From Calliopsis andreniformis (taxonomy: Eukaryota > Arthropoda > Insecta > Hymenoptera > Andrenidae), in the NCBI RefSeq assembly GCF_051401765.1, contig NW_027480495.1, forward strand, positions 2,108,001-2,172,000: DNA of 64,000 nucleotides. Reading direction: 5' to 3'. Under the pieces are notes generated by a model that was given only the letters and a program-made list of their open reading frames with translations, ran no database searches and was not told the DNA's origin. Positions 1-13,874 of this stretch are shown here, piece after piece. A program made the position numbers and the translations under genes. Position 1 is the stretch's first letter. Each line of letters starts with the position of its first letter.

Positions 1-1619
1 AACCCTCAGTCCTCATCCTCAGTTCTCAATCCTCAATCCTCAAACCTCAATCTTCAATCCTCAATACTCAATCCTCAATCCTCAATCCTCAATCCTCAAT
101 CCTCAATCCTCAATCATCAATTCTCATTCTTCAATCCTCAATCCTCAATCCTCAATCCTCAATCCTCAATCATCAGTCATGGATACTCAATCTTCATAAC
201 TCAATCTTCAATACTCAATCCTCAATCCTCAATCCTCAATCCTCAATCCTCATTCTTCAAACCTCAATCCTCAACCCTCAGTCCTCATCCTCAATTCTCA
301 ATTCTCAATCCTCAATCCTCAATCCTCAATCTTCAATCCTGAATAATCAATCTCCAATCCTAGATCCTCAATCCCCAATCCTCAATCCTTAATCCTCAAT
401 CTTCAAACCTCAATACACAGTCCTCAATCCTCAATACTCAATACTCAATCGTCAATCTTCAATCCTCAATACTCAATTCTCAATCCTCAATCCTCAGTCC
501 TCAGTCCTCAAACCTCAATCCTCAACACTCAGCCATCATCCTCAATCCTCAATCCTCAATCCTCAATCCTCAATCCTCAGTCCTCAATTCTCAATCCTCA
601 ATCCTCGTTCCTCAAACCTCAATCCTCAACCCTCAGTCCTCATCCTCAATTCTCAATCCTCAATACTCAATCCTCAATCCTCAATCATCAATTCTCAATC
701 TTCAATCCTCAATCGTCAATCCTCAACCCTCAATCCTCAATCATCAGTCATGAATACACAATCTTCATAACTCAATCCTCAATACTCAATCCTCAATCCT
801 CAATCCTCAATCCTCAATCCTCAATCCTCATTCTTCAAACCGCAATCCTCAACCCTCAGTCCTCATCCTCAATTCTCAATTCTCAATCCTCAATCCTCGT
901 TCCTCAATCCTAGATACTCAATCGTCAATCCCCAGTCCTCAATTCTCAATCCTCAATCCTCGTTCCTCAAACCTCAATCCTCAACGCTCAGTCCTCATCC
1001 TCAATTCTCAACCCTCAAACCTCAATCCTCATTCTTCAATCCTCAATACCCAATCCTCAATCTTCAACACTCAATCCTCAATCCTCAATTCTCAATCCTC
1101 AATCCTCAGTCCTCAGTCCTCAAACCTCAATCCTCAACACACAGCCATCATCCTCAATCCTCAATCCTCAATCCTCAATCCTCATTCTTCAAACCTCAAT
1201 CCTCAACCCTTAGTCCTCATCCTCAATTCTCAATTCTCAATCCTCAATCCTCAATCATCAATCTTCAATCCTGAATAATCAATCTCCAATCCTAGATACT
1301 CAATCCCCAATCCTCAATCCTTAATCCTCAATCTTCAATCCTCAATACTCAATCCTCAATCCTCAGTCCTCAATCCTCAATCCTCAATCCTCAGTCATCA
1401 ATCCTCAATACTCAATACTCAATCGTCAATACTCAATCGTCAATCCTCAGTCCTCAATTCTCAATCCTCAATCCTCGTTCCTCAAACCTCAATCCTCAAC
1501 CCTCAGTCCTCATCCTCAATTCTCAATCCTAAATCCTCAAACCTCAATCTTCAATCTTCAATACTCAATCCTCAATCCTCAATACTCAACCATCAATCCT
1601 CAATTCTCAATACTCAATC
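1..1619. repeat. Left edge of the window: domain A sequence without a dyad module
   Basis: Contains the second landmark at 179 and 750, TAGATCC/TAGATAC strings (near 360, 910, 1290) and TCGTTCC strings (near 606, 897, 961, 1475). The dyad module is absent until 1620, which is longer than most dyad spacings here. No gene, RNA or mobile element is seen. Confidence 0.7.
70..899 (+). repeat. Segmental copy, offset 5,921 bp (copy 1)
   Basis: Matches about 5991-6820. Anchors at the same offset: the GTCAATCTTC string at 451 and 6372, TCGTTCC at 606 and 6527, and the second landmark at 750 and 6671. Only scattered substitutions were seen. The copies part where this one continues into TCGTTCC/TAGATAC and the other into the TGAATAA string. 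Confidence 0.7.
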
Positions 1620-3180
1620 GAATATCCTGAATTCTCAGTATTCAATACTCAAACCTCAATCCTCAACCCTCAGCCCTCATCCTCCATCCTCAATCCTGAA
1701 TCCTCAATCCTCAATCTTCAATCCTCAATACTCAATCATCAATCTTCAATCCTCAATCCTCAATCCTCAATACTCAATCCTCAATCCTCAGTCATCAATC
1801 CTCAATCTTCAGTACTCAATCGTCAATCCGCAGTCCTCAATCCTCAATCCTCAATCCTCGTTCCTCAAACATCAATCCTCATCCCTCAGCCATCATCCTC
1901 AATCCTCAATCCTCGTTCCTCAATCCTCAAACCTCAATCCTCAATCCTCAATGGTCACTCTCCAATCCTAGATCCTCAATCCCCAATCCTCAATCCTTAA
2001 TCCTCAATCTTCTATCCTCAATCCTTAATTCTCAATCCTCAATACTAAATCCTCAATCCTCAATCCTCAATCATCAACCTTCAATCCTCAATACTCAATC
2101 TTCAATCCTCAATACCCAATCCTCAATACTCAATCCTCAATCCTCAGTCATCAATACTCAATCCTCAATACTCAATCGTCAATCCTCAGTCCTCAATTCT
2201 CAATCCACAATCCTCGTTCCTCAATCCTAGATACTCAATCGTCAATCCCCAGTCCTCAATTCTCAATCCTCAATCCTCGTTCCTCAAACCTCAATCCTCA
2301 ACGCTCAGTCCTCATCCTCAATTCTCAATCCTCAATCCTCAAACCTCACTCTTCAATCCTCAATACTCAACCCTCAGTCCTCAATACTCAACCATCAATC
2401 CTCAACTCTCAATACTCAATAGAATATCCTGAATTCTCAGTATTCAATACTCAAACCTCAGTCCTCAACCCTCAGCCCTCATCCTCAATGCTCAATCCTC
2501 AATCCTCAAACCTCAATCTTCAACCCTCAATACTCAATCTTCGATTCTCAATTCTCAATCCTGAATCCTCAATCCCCAATCCTCAATCTTCAATCCTCAA
2601 TTATCAATCCTCAATCCTCAATCCTCAATCCTCAATCATCAATACTCAATCTTCAATCCTCAATCCTGAATCCTCAATCCTCAATCCTCAATCATCAGTC
2701 ATGGATACTCAATCTTCATAACTCAATCTTCAATCCTCAATCCTCAATCCTCAATCCTCAATCCTCAATCCTCAATCCTCATTCTTCAAACCTCAATCCT
2801 CAACCCTCTGTCCTCATCCTCAATTCTCAATTCTCAATCCTCAATCCTCAATCCTCAATCTTCAATCGTGAATAATCAATCTCCAATCCTAGATCCTCAA
2901 TCCCCAATCCTCAATCCTTAATCCTCAATCTTCAAACCTCAATACACAGTCCTCAATCCTCAATACTCAATACTCAATCGTCAATCTTCAATCCTCAATA
3001 CTCAATTCTCAATCCTCAATCCTCAGTCCTCAAACCTCAATCCTCAACACTCAGCCATCATCCTCAATACTCAATCCTCAATCCTCAATCCTCAATCCTC
3101 AGTCCTCGATTCTCAATCCTCAATCCTCGTTCCTCAAACCTCAATCCTCAACCCTCAGTCCTCATCCTCAATTCTCAATC

Positions 3181-4029
3181 CTCAATCCTCAAACCTCAAT
3201 CTTCAATCCTCAATACTCAATACTAAATCCTCAATCCTCAATACGCAACCATCAAACCTCAATTCTCAATACTCAATAGAATATCCTGAATTCTCAGTAT
3301 TCAATACTCAAACCTCAATCCTCAACCCTCAGCCCTCATCCTCCATCCTCAATCCTCAATCCTCAAACCTCAATCTTCAATCCTCAATACTCAATCTTCG
3401 ATTCTCAATTCTCAATCCTCAATCCTCAATCCCCAATCCTCAATCTTCAATCCTCAATCCTCAATCCTCAATCCTCAATCCTCAATCCTCAATCCTCAAT
3501 CCTCAATCATCAATTCTCATTCTTCAATCCTCAATCCTCAATCCTCAATCCTCAATCCTCAATCATCAGTCATGGATACTCAATCTTCATAACTCAATCC
3601 TCAATACTCAATCCTCAATCCTCAATCCTCGATACTCAATCCTCAATCCTCAATCCTCAATCCTCAATCCTCAATCCTCAATCATCAATTCTCAATCTTC
3701 AATCCTCAATCCTCAATCCTCAATCCTCAATCCTCAATCCTCAATCATCAGTCATGAATACTCAATCTTCATAACTCAATCTTCAATACTCAATCCTCAA
3801 TCCTCAATCCTCAATCCTCAATCCTCATTCTTCAAACCTCAATCCTCAACCCTCAGTCCTCATCCTCAATTCTCAATTCTCAATCCTCAATCCTCAATCC
3901 TCAATCTTCAATCCTGAATAATCAATCTCCAATCCTAGATCCTCAATCCCCAATCCTCAATCCTTAATCCTCAATCTTCAAACCTCAATACACAGTCCTC
4001 AATCCTCAATACTCAATACTCAATCGTCA
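3181..4029 (+). repeat. Segmental copy, offset 2,339 bp (copy 1)
   Basis: Matches 5520-6368. Anchors: AATACGCAACC at 3240 and 5579, the dyad at 3279 and 5618, and ATGGATAC at 3572 and 5911. The divergence point is sharp, at about 4030 and 6369, where GTCAATCC faces GTCAATCT. Confidence 0.8.
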
Positions 4030-4042
4030 ATCCTCAATCCTC

Positions 4043-5527
4043 AATCCTCAACCCTCAGTCCTCAATCATCAGTCATGAATACTCAATCTTCATAACTGAA
4101 TCCTCAATCCTCAATCCTCAATACTCAATAGAATATCCTGAATTCTCAGTATTCAATACTCAATCCTCAATCCTCAACCCTCAGCCCTCATCCTCCATCC
4201 TCAATCATCAATCCTCAAACCTCAATCTTCAATCCCCAATACTCAATCTTCGATTCTCAATTCTCAATCCTCAATCCTCAATCCCCAATCCTCAATCTTC
4301 AACCCTCAATACTCAATACTCAATCCTCAATCCTCAATACGCAACCATCAATCCTCAATTCTCAATACTCAATAGAATATCCTGAATTCTCAGTATTCAA
4401 TACTCAAACCTCAATCCTCAACCCTCAGCCCTCATCCTCCATCCTCTATCCTCAATCCTCAAACCTCAATCTTCAATCCTCAATACTCAATCTTCGATTC
4501 TCAATTCTCAATCCTCAATCCTCAATCCCCAATCCTCAATCTTCAATCCTCAATCCTCAATACTCAATCCTCAATCCTCAATCCTCAATCCTCAATCATC
4601 AATTCTCAATCTTCAATCCTCAATCCTCAATCCTCAATCCTCAATCCTCAATCATCAGTCATGAATACTCAACCTTCATTCCTCAATCCTCAATCCTCAA
4701 TCCTCAATCCTCAATCCTCAATCCTCAATCATCAGTCATGGATACTCAATCTTCATAACTCAATCCTCAATACTCAATCCTCAATCCTCAATCCTCAATA
4801 CTCAATCCTCAATCCTCATTCTTCAAACCTCAATCCTCAACCCTCAGTCCTAATCCTCAATTCTCAATTCTCAATCCTCAATCCTCAATCCTCAATCTTC
4901 AATCCTTAATAATCAATCTCCAATCCTAGATACTCAATCTCCAATCCTCAGTCCTTAATACTCAATCTTCAATCCTCAATCCCCAGTCCTCAATCTTCAA
5001 TCCTCAATGCTCAATCCTCAATCCTCAATCCTCAATCCTCAGTCCTCAATCCTCAATCATCGAACCTCAAACCTCAATACTCAATACTCAATCCTCAGTC
5101 CTCAATGCGCAACCAACAATACTCAATTCTCAATACTCAATAGAATATCCTGAATTCTCAGTATTCAATACTCAAACCTCAATCCTCAACCCTCAGCCCT
5201 CATCATCCATGCTCAATCCTCAATCCTCAAACCTCAATCTTCAATCCTCAATACTCAATCTTCGATTCTCAATTCTCAATCCTCAATCCTCAATCCCCAA
5301 TCCTCAATCTTCAATCCTCAATCCTCAATCCTCAATCCTCAATCCTCAATCCTCAATCATCAATACTCAATCTTCAATCCTCAATCCTCAATCCTCAATC
5401 CTCAATCCTCAATCCTCAATCATCAGTCATGAATACTCAATCTTCATAACTCAATCCTCAATGCTCAATCCTCAATCCTCAATCCTCAATCCTCAATCCT
5501 CAATCCTCATTCTTCAAACCTCAATCA
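4043..5527 (+). repeat. Segmental copy, offset 3,175 bp (copy 1)
   Basis: Matches about 7218-8702. Anchors at constant offset: second landmark at 4075/7250, 4661/7836, 4738/7913 and 5429/8604; dyads at 4131/7306, 4375/7550 and 5143/8318. The constant offset over about 1.48 kb shows no net indel. A few substitutions separate the copies, such as CAATGCGCAACC here against CAATACGCAACC in the partner. It contains a 244-bp dyad pair (4131, 4375). Confidence 0.85.
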
Positions 5528-6368
5528 TCAAACCTCAATCTTCAATCCTCAATACTCAATACTAAATCCTCAATCCTCAATACGCAACCATCAAACCTCA
5601 ATTCTCAATACTCAATAGAATATCCTGAATTCTCAGTATTCAATACTCAAACCTCAATCCTCAACCCTCAGCCCTCATCCTCCATCCTCAATCCTCAATC
5701 CTCAAACCTCAATCTTCAATCCTCAATACTCAATCTTCGATTCTCAATTCTCAATCCTCAATCCTCAATCCCCAATCCTCAATCTTCAATCCTCAATCCT
5801 CAATCCTCAATCCTCAATCCTCAATCCTCAATCCTCAATCCTCAATCATCAATTCTCATTCTTCAATCCTCAATCCTCAATCCTCAATCCTCAATCCTCA
5901 ATCATCAGTCATGGATACTCAATCTTCATAACTCAATCCTCAATACTCAATCCTCAATCCTCAATCCTCGATACTCAATCCTCAATCCTCAATCCTCAAT
6001 CCTCAATCCTCAATCCTCAATCCTCAATCATCAATTCTCAATCTTCAATCCTCAATCCTCAATCCTCAATCCTCAATCCTCAATCCTCAATCATCAGTCA
6101 TGAATACTCAATCTTCATAACTCAATCTTCAATACTCAATCCTCAATCCTCAATCCTCAATCCTCAATCCTCATTCTTCAAACCTCAATCCTCAACCCTC
6201 AGTCCTCATCCTCAATTCTCAATTCTCAATCCTCAATCCTCAATCCTCAATCTTCAATCCTGAATAATCAATCTCCAATCCTAGATCCTCAATCCCCAAT
6301 CCTCAATCCTTAATCCTCAATCTTCAAACCTCAATACACAGTCCTCAATCCTCAATACTCAATACTCA
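5520..6368 (+). repeat. Segmental copy, offset 2,339 bp (copy 2)
   Basis: Partner of 3181-4029. It begins directly at the end of the 4043-5527 block and gives way to the 5,921-bp-offset match, so three source blocks are joined head to tail here. Confidence 0.8.
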
Positions 6369-6820
6369 ATCGTCAATCTTCAATCCTCAATACTCAATTC
6401 TCAATCCTCAATCCTCAGTCCTCAGTCCTCAAACCTCAATCCTCAACACTCAGCCATCATCCTCAATCCTCAATCCTCAATCCTCAATCCTCAATCCTCA
6501 GTCCTCAATTCTCAATCCTCAATCCTCGTTCCTCAAACCTCAATCCTCAACCCTCAGTCCTCATCCTCAATTCTCAATCCTCAATACTCAATCCTCAATC
6601 CTCAATCATCAATTCTCAATCTTCAATCCTCAATCGTCAATCCTCAACCCTCAATCCTCAATCATCAGTCATGAATACTCAATCTTCATAGCTCAATCCT
6701 CAATACTCAATCCTCAATCCTCAATCCTCAATCCTCAATCCTCAATCCTCATTCTTCAAACCTCAATCCTCAACCCTCAGTCCTCATCCTCAATTCTCAA
6801 TTCTCAATCCTCAATCCTCA
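5991..6820 (+). repeat. Segmental copy, offset 5,921 bp (copy 2)
   Basis: Partner of about 70-899. One visible difference is at the second landmark: copy 1 has ATGAATACACAA and TTCATAACTC, this copy has ATGAATACTCAA and TTCATAGCTC. It overlaps the end of the 2,339-bp-offset copy, so this part is a join of two source segments. Confidence 0.7.
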
Positions 6821-7217
6821 ATCCTCAATCTTCAATCCTGAATAATCAATCTCCAATCCTAGATACTCAATCCCCAATCCTCAATACTTAATCCTCAATC
6901 TTCAATCCTCAATCCCCAGTCCTCAATCATCAATCCTCAATGCTTAATCCTCAATCCTCAATCCTCAAACCTCAATCCTCAATCCTCAATCCTCAATCCA
7001 CAATCATCAATACTCAATCTTCAATCCTCAGTCCTCAATCCTCAATCCTCAATCCTCAATCATCAGTCATGAATACTCAATCTTCATAACTCAATCCTCA
7101 ATCCTGAATCCTCAATCCTCAATCCTCAATCCTCAATCCTCAATCCTCATTCTTCAAACCTCAATCCTCAACCCTCAGTCCTCATTCTCAATTCTCAATT
7201 CTGAATCCTCAATCCTC

Positions 7218-8702
7218 AATCCTCAACCCTCAGTCCTCAATCATCAGTCATGAATACTCAATCTTCATAACTGAATCCTCAATCCTCAATCCTCAATACT
7301 CAATAGAATATCCTGAATTCTCAGTATTCAATACTCAATCCTCAATCCTCAACCCTCAGCCCTCATCCTCCATCCTCAATCATCAATCCTCAAACCTCAA
7401 TCTTCAATCCCCAATACTCAATCTTCGATTCTCAATTCTCAATCCTCAATCCTCAATCCCCAATCCTCAATCTTCAACCCTCAATACTCAATACTCAATC
7501 CTCAATCCTCAATACGCAACCATCAATCCTCAATTCTCAATACTCAATAGAATATCCTGAATTCTCAGTATTCAATACTCAAACCTCAATCCTCAACCCT
7601 CAGCCCTCATCCTCCATCCTCAATCCTCAATCCTCAAACCTCAATCTTCAATCCTCAATACTCAATCTTCGATTCTCAATTCTCAATCCTCAATCCTCAA
7701 TCCCCAATCCTCAATCTTCAATCCTCAATCCTCAATACTCAATCCTCAATCCTCAATCCTCAATCCTCAATCATCAATTCTCAATCTTCAATCCTCAATC
7801 CTCAATCCTCAATCCTCAATCCTCAATCATCAGTCATGAATACTCAACCTTCATTCCTCAATCCTCAATCCTCAATCCTCAATCCTCAATCCTCAATCCT
7901 CAATCATCAGTCATGGATACTCAATCTTCATAACTCAATCCTCAATACTCAATCCTCAATCCTCAATCCTCAATACTCAATCCTCAATCCTCATTCTTCA
8001 AACCTCAATCCTCAATCCTCAGTCCTAATCCTCAATTCTCAATTCTCAATCCTCAATCCTCAATCCTCAATCTTCAATCCTTAATAATCAATCTCCAATC
8101 CTAGATACTCAATCTCCAATCCTCAGTCCTTAATACTCAATCTTCAATCCTCAATCCCCAGTCCTCAATCTTCAATCCTCAATGCTCAATCCTCAATCCT
8201 CAATCCTCAATCCTCAGTCCTCAATCCTCAATCATCGAACCTCAAACCTCAATACTCAATACTCAATCCTCAGTCCTCAATACGCAACCAACAATACTCA
8301 ATTCTCAATACTCAATAGAATATCCTGAATTCTCAGTATTCAATACTCAAACCTCAATCCTCAACCCTCAGCCCTCATCATCCATGCTCAATCCTCAATC
8401 CTCAAACCTCAATCTTCAATCCTCAATACTCAATCTTCGATTCTCAATTCTCAATCCTCAATCCTCAATCCCCAATCCTCAATCTTCAATCCTCAATCCT
8501 CAATCCTCAATCCTCAATCCTCAATCCTCAATCATCAATACTCAATCTTCAATCCTCAATCCTCAATCCTCAATCCTCAATCCTCAATCCTCAATCATCA
8601 GTCATGAATACTCAATCTTCATAACTCAATCCTCAATGCTCAATCCTCAATCCTCAATCCTCAATCCTCAATCCTCAATCCTCATTCTTCAAACCTCAAT
8701 CC
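7218..8702 (+). repeat. Segmental copy, offset 3,175 bp (copy 2)
   Basis: Partner of 4043-5527. It is followed by a further dyad at 9037, 719 bp after the dyad at 8318, where the CTCATCATCCATGC string is repeated, indicating another local duplication. Confidence 0.85.
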
Positions 8703-10089
8703 TCAACCCTCAGTCCTCATCCTCAATTCTCAATTCTCAATCCTCAATCCTCAATCCTCAATCTTCAATCCTCAATCCTCACTACCCAATCTGCAATCCT
8801 CAGACCTCAACCCTCAACCCTCAATCCTCATTCTTCAATCCTCAATACCCAATCCTCAATCTTCAACCCTCAATCCTCAATCCTCAATTCTCAATCCTCA
8901 ATCCTCAGTCCTCAATCCTCAATCCTCAATCCTCAGTCCTCAATCCTCAATCATCGAACCTCAAACCTCAATACTCAATACTCAATCCTCAGTCCTCAAT
9001 ACGCAACCAACAATACTCAATTCTCAATACTCAATAGAATATCCTGAATTCTCAGTATTCAATACTCAAACCTCAATCCTCAACCCTCAGCCCTCATCAT
9101 CCATGCTCAATCCTCAATCCTCAAACCTCAACCTTCAATCCTCAATACTCAATCTTCGATTCTCAATTCTCAATCCTCAATCCTCAATCCCCAATCCTCA
9201 ATCTTCAATCCTCAATCCTGAATCCTCAATACTCAATCCTCAATCCTCAATCATCAATACTCAATCTTCAATCCTCAATCCTCAATCCTCAATCCTCAAT
9301 CCTCAATCCTCAATCATCAGTCATGAATACTCAATCTTCATAACTCAATCCTCAATGCTCAACCCTCAATCCTCAATCCTCAATCCTCAATCCTCAATCC
9401 TCATTCTTCAAACCTCAATCCTCAACCCTCAGTCCTCATCCTCAATTCTCAATTCTCAATCCTCAATCCTCACTACCCAATCTGCAATCCTCAGTCCTCA
9501 ACACTCAACCCTCAATCCTCATTCTTCAATCCTCAATACCCAATCCTCAATCTTCAACCCTCAATCCTCAATCCTCAATTCTCAATCCTCAATCCTCAGT
9601 CCTCAGTCCTCAAACCTCAATCCTCAACACTCAGCCATCATCCTCAATACTCAATCCTCAATCCTCAATCCTCAATCCTCAGTCATCAATCTTCAATACT
9701 CAATACTCAATCGTCAATACTCAATCGTCAATCCTCAGTCCTCAATTCTCAATCCTCAATCCTCAATCATGAGTCATGAATACTCAATCTTCATAACTCA
9801 ATCCTCAATCCTCAATCGTCAATCCTCAACCCTCAATCTTCAATCCTCAATGCTCAATCCTCAATCCTCAATCCTCAATCCTCAGTCCTCAATCCTCAAT
9901 CATCGAACCTCAAACCTCAATACTCAATACTCAATCCTCAGAGCTCAATACACAGCCATCAATCCTCAATTCTCAATACTCAATAGAATTTCCTGAATTC
10001 TCAGTATTCAATACTCAAACCTCAATCCTCAACTCTCAGCCCTCATCCTCCAGGCTCAATCCTCAATCCTCAAACCTCAATCTTCAATC

Positions 10090-13000
10090 CTCAATACTCA
10101 ATCTTCGCATCTCAATTCTCAATCCTCAACCCTCAGTCCCCAATCCTCAATCTTCAATCCTCAATCCTCAATCCTCAATCCTCAATCCTCAATCCACAAT
10201 CATCAATACTCAATCTTCAATCATCAGTCCTCAATCCTCAATCCTCAATCCTCAATCATAAGTCATGAATACTCAATCTTCATAACTCAATCCTCAATCC
10301 TCAACCCTCAATCCTCATTCTTCAAACCTCAATCCTCAACCCTCGGTCCTCATCCTCAATTCTCAATTCTCAATCCTCAATCCTCAATCTTCAATCCTCA
10401 ATACTCAATCCTCAATCCTCAATGCTCAGTCATCAATCCTCAATACTCAATACTCAATCGTCAATACTCAATCGTCAATCCTCAGTCCTCAATTCTCAAT
10501 CCTCAATCCTCGTTCCTCAAACCTCAATCCTCAACCCTCAGTCCTCATCCTCAATTCTCAATTCTCAATCCTCACTCCTCAATCCTCAATCTTCAATCCT
10601 CAATCCTCACTGCCCAATCTGCAATCCTCAGTCCTCAACCCTCAACCCTCAATCCTCATTCTTCAATCCTCAGTACCCAATCCTCAATCTTCAACTCTCA
10701 ATCCTCAATCCTCAATTCTCAATCCTCAATCCTCAGTCCTCAGTCCTCAAACCTCAATCCTCAACACTCAGCCATCATCCTCAATCCTCAATCCTCAATC
10801 CTCAATCCTCAATCCTCAGTCATCAATCTTCAATATTCAATACTCAATCGTCAATACTCAATCGTCAATCCTCAGTCCTCAATTCTCAATCCTCAATCCT
10901 CGTTCCTCAAACCTCAATCCTCAACCCTCAGTCCTCATCCTCAATTCTCAATCCTCAATCCTCAAACCTCAATCCTCAATCCTCAATACTCAATCCTCAA
11001 TCCTCAATACTCAACCATCAATCCTCAATTCTCAATACTCAATAGAATATCCTGAATTCTCAGTATTCAATACTCAAACCTCAATCATAAACCCTCAGCC
11101 CTCATCCTCCATCCTCAATCCTCAATCCTCAATCCTCAATCTTCAATCCTCAATACTCAATCTTCAATCTTCAATCTTCAATCCTCAATCCTCAATCCTC
11201 AATCCTCAATCCTCAGTCATCAATCCTCAATCTTCAATACTCAATCGTCAATCCGCAGTCCTCAATCCTCAATCCTCAATCCTCGTTCCTCAAACATCAA
11301 TCCTTAACCCTCAGCCATCATCCTCAATCCTCAATCCTCGTTCCTTAATCCTCAATACTCAATCCTCAATCCTCAATAGTCAATCTCCAATCCTAGATCC
11401 TCAATCGCCAATCCTCAATCCTTAATCCTCAATCTTCAATCCTCAATCCTCAATTCTCAATCCTCAATACTCAATCCTCAATCCTCAATCCTCAATCCCC
11501 AATCCTCAACCTTCAATCCTCAATCCTCAATCCTCAAGCCTCAATCCTCAATCCTCAATCTTCAACCCTGAATACTCAATCTTCAATCCTCAATACTCAA
11601 TCTTCAATCCTCAACCCTCAATCCACAATCCACAATCCTCAATCCTCAATCATCAACCTTCAATCCTCAATACTCAATCTTCAATCCTCAATCCTCAATC
11701 CTGAATCGTCAATCCTCATTCTTCAATCCTCAATACCCAATCTTCAATACTCAATCCTCAATCCTCAGTCATCAATCCTCAATCCTCAATACTCAATCGT
11801 CAATCCTCAGTCCTCAATTCTCAATCCTCAATCCTCGTTCCTCAATCCTCGATACTCAATCGTCAGTCCCCAGTCCTCAATTCTCAATCCTCAATCCTCG
11901 TTCCTCTAACCTCAATCCTCAACCCTCAGTCCTCATCCTCAATTCTCAATCCACAATCCTCAAACCTCACTCTTCAATCCCCAATACTCAACCCTCAATC
12001 CTCAATACTCAACCATCAATCCTCAACTCTCAATACTCAATAGAATATCCTGAATTCTCAGTATTCAATACTCAAACCTCAATCCTCAACACTCAGCCCT
12101 CATCCTCCATGCTCAATGCTCAATCCTCAAACCTCAATCTTCAATCCTCAATACTCAATCTTCGATTCTCAATTCTCAATCCTCAATACTCAATCCCCAA
12201 TCCTCAATCTTCAATCCTCAATCGTCAATCCTCAATCCTCAATACTCAATCCTCAATCATCAATACTCAATCTTCAATCCTCAATCCTCAATTCTCAATC
12301 CTCAATCCTCAATCCTCAATCATGAGTCATGAATACTCAATCTTCATAACTCAATCCTCAATCCTCAATCCTCAATCCTCAATCCTCAATCCTCAATCCT
12401 CATTCTTCAAACCTCAATCCTCAAACCTCAGTCCTCATCCTCAATTCTCAATTCTCAATCCTCAATCCTCAATCCTAAATCTTCAATCCTGAATAATCAA
12501 TCTCCAATCCTAGATACTCAATCCCCAATCCTAAATCCTTAATCCTCAATCTTCAATCCTCAATCCCCACTCCTCAATCTTCAATCCTCAATGCTCAATC
12601 CTCAATCCTCAATCCTCAATCCTCAGTCCTCAATCCTCAATCATCGAACCTCAAACCGCAATACTCAATACTCAATCCTCAGAGCTCAATACACAACCAT
12701 CAATCCTCAATTCTCAATACTCAATAGAATATCCTGAATTCTCAGTATTCAATACTCAAACCTCAATCCTCAACCCTCAGCCCTCATCCTCCAGCCTCAA
12801 TCCTCAATCCTCAAACCTCAATCTTCAATCCTCAATACTCAATCTTCGATTCGCAATTCTCAATCCTCAATCCTCAGTCCCCAATCCTCAATCTTCAATC
12901 CTCAATCCTCAATACTCAATCCTCAATCCTCAATCCACAATCATCAATGCTCAATCTTCAATCATCAGTCCTCAATCCTCAATCCTCAATCCTCAATCAT

Positions 13001-13868
13001 AAGTCATGAATACTCAATCTTCATAACTCAATCCTCAATCCTCAACCCTCAATCCTCATTCTTCAAACCTCAATCCTCAACCCTCAGTCCTCATCCTCAA
13101 TTCTCAATTCTCAATCCTCAATCCTCAACCTTCAATCCTCAATACGCAATAATCAATCCTCAAACCTCAATCTTCAATCCTCAATACTCAATCCTCAATT
13201 CTCAATACTCAACCATCAATCCTCAATTCTCAATACTCAATAGAATATCCTGAATTCTCAGTATTCAATACTCAAATCTCAATCCTCAACCCTCAGCCCT
13301 CATCCTCCATCCTCAATCCTCAGTCCTCAATCCTCAATCTTCAATCCTCAGTACTCAATCCTCAATCCTCAGTCCTCAATCCTCAATCCTCAATCCTCAG
13401 TCATCAATCCTCAATACTCAATACTCAATCGTCAATACTCAATCGTCAATCCTCAGTCCTCAATTCTCAATCCTCAATCCTCGTTCCTCAAACCTCAATC
13501 CTCAACCCTCAGTCCTCATCCTCAATTCTCAATCCTCAATCCTCAAACCTCAATCTTCAATCTTCAATACTCAATCCTCAATCCTCAATACTCAACCATC
13601 AATCCTCAATTCTCAATACTCAATCGAATATCCTGAATTCTCAGTATTCAATACTCAAACCTCAATCCTCAGCCCTCAGCCCTCATCCTCCATCCTCAAT
13701 CCTGAATCCTCAATCCTCAATCTTCAATCCTCAATACTCAATCATCAATCTTCAATCCTCAATCCTCAATCCTCAATACTCAATCCTCAATCCTCAGTCA
13801 TCAATCCTCAATCTTCAGTACTCAATCGTCAATCCGCAGTCCTCAATCCTCAATCCTCAATCCTCGTT
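10090..13868 (+). repeat. 3.8-kb HOR block, copy 1 of 3
   Basis: Matches 26442-30220 at offset 16,352 bp (2336 x 7). Anchors: CTTCGCATC at 10103/26455, second landmark at 10265/26617, 12329/28681 and 13006/29358, and dyads at 11045/27397, 12043/28395, 12727/29079, 13243/29595 and 13626/29978. The offset does not drift across the block. The left 2.1 kb also matches 23695-25840 at offset 13,605, then 13,612. Confidence 0.85.
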
Positions 13869-13874
13869 CCTCAA
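12800..13874 (+). repeat. HOR segment X (copy 1), offset 2,209 bp
   Basis: Matches about 15009-16083. CTTCGATTCGC lies at 12844 and 15053, the second landmark at 13006 and 15215, and dyads at 13243/15452 and 13626/15835. It is also part of the 16,352-bp-offset block, so the same segment recurs near 29152-30226. Confidence 0.75.
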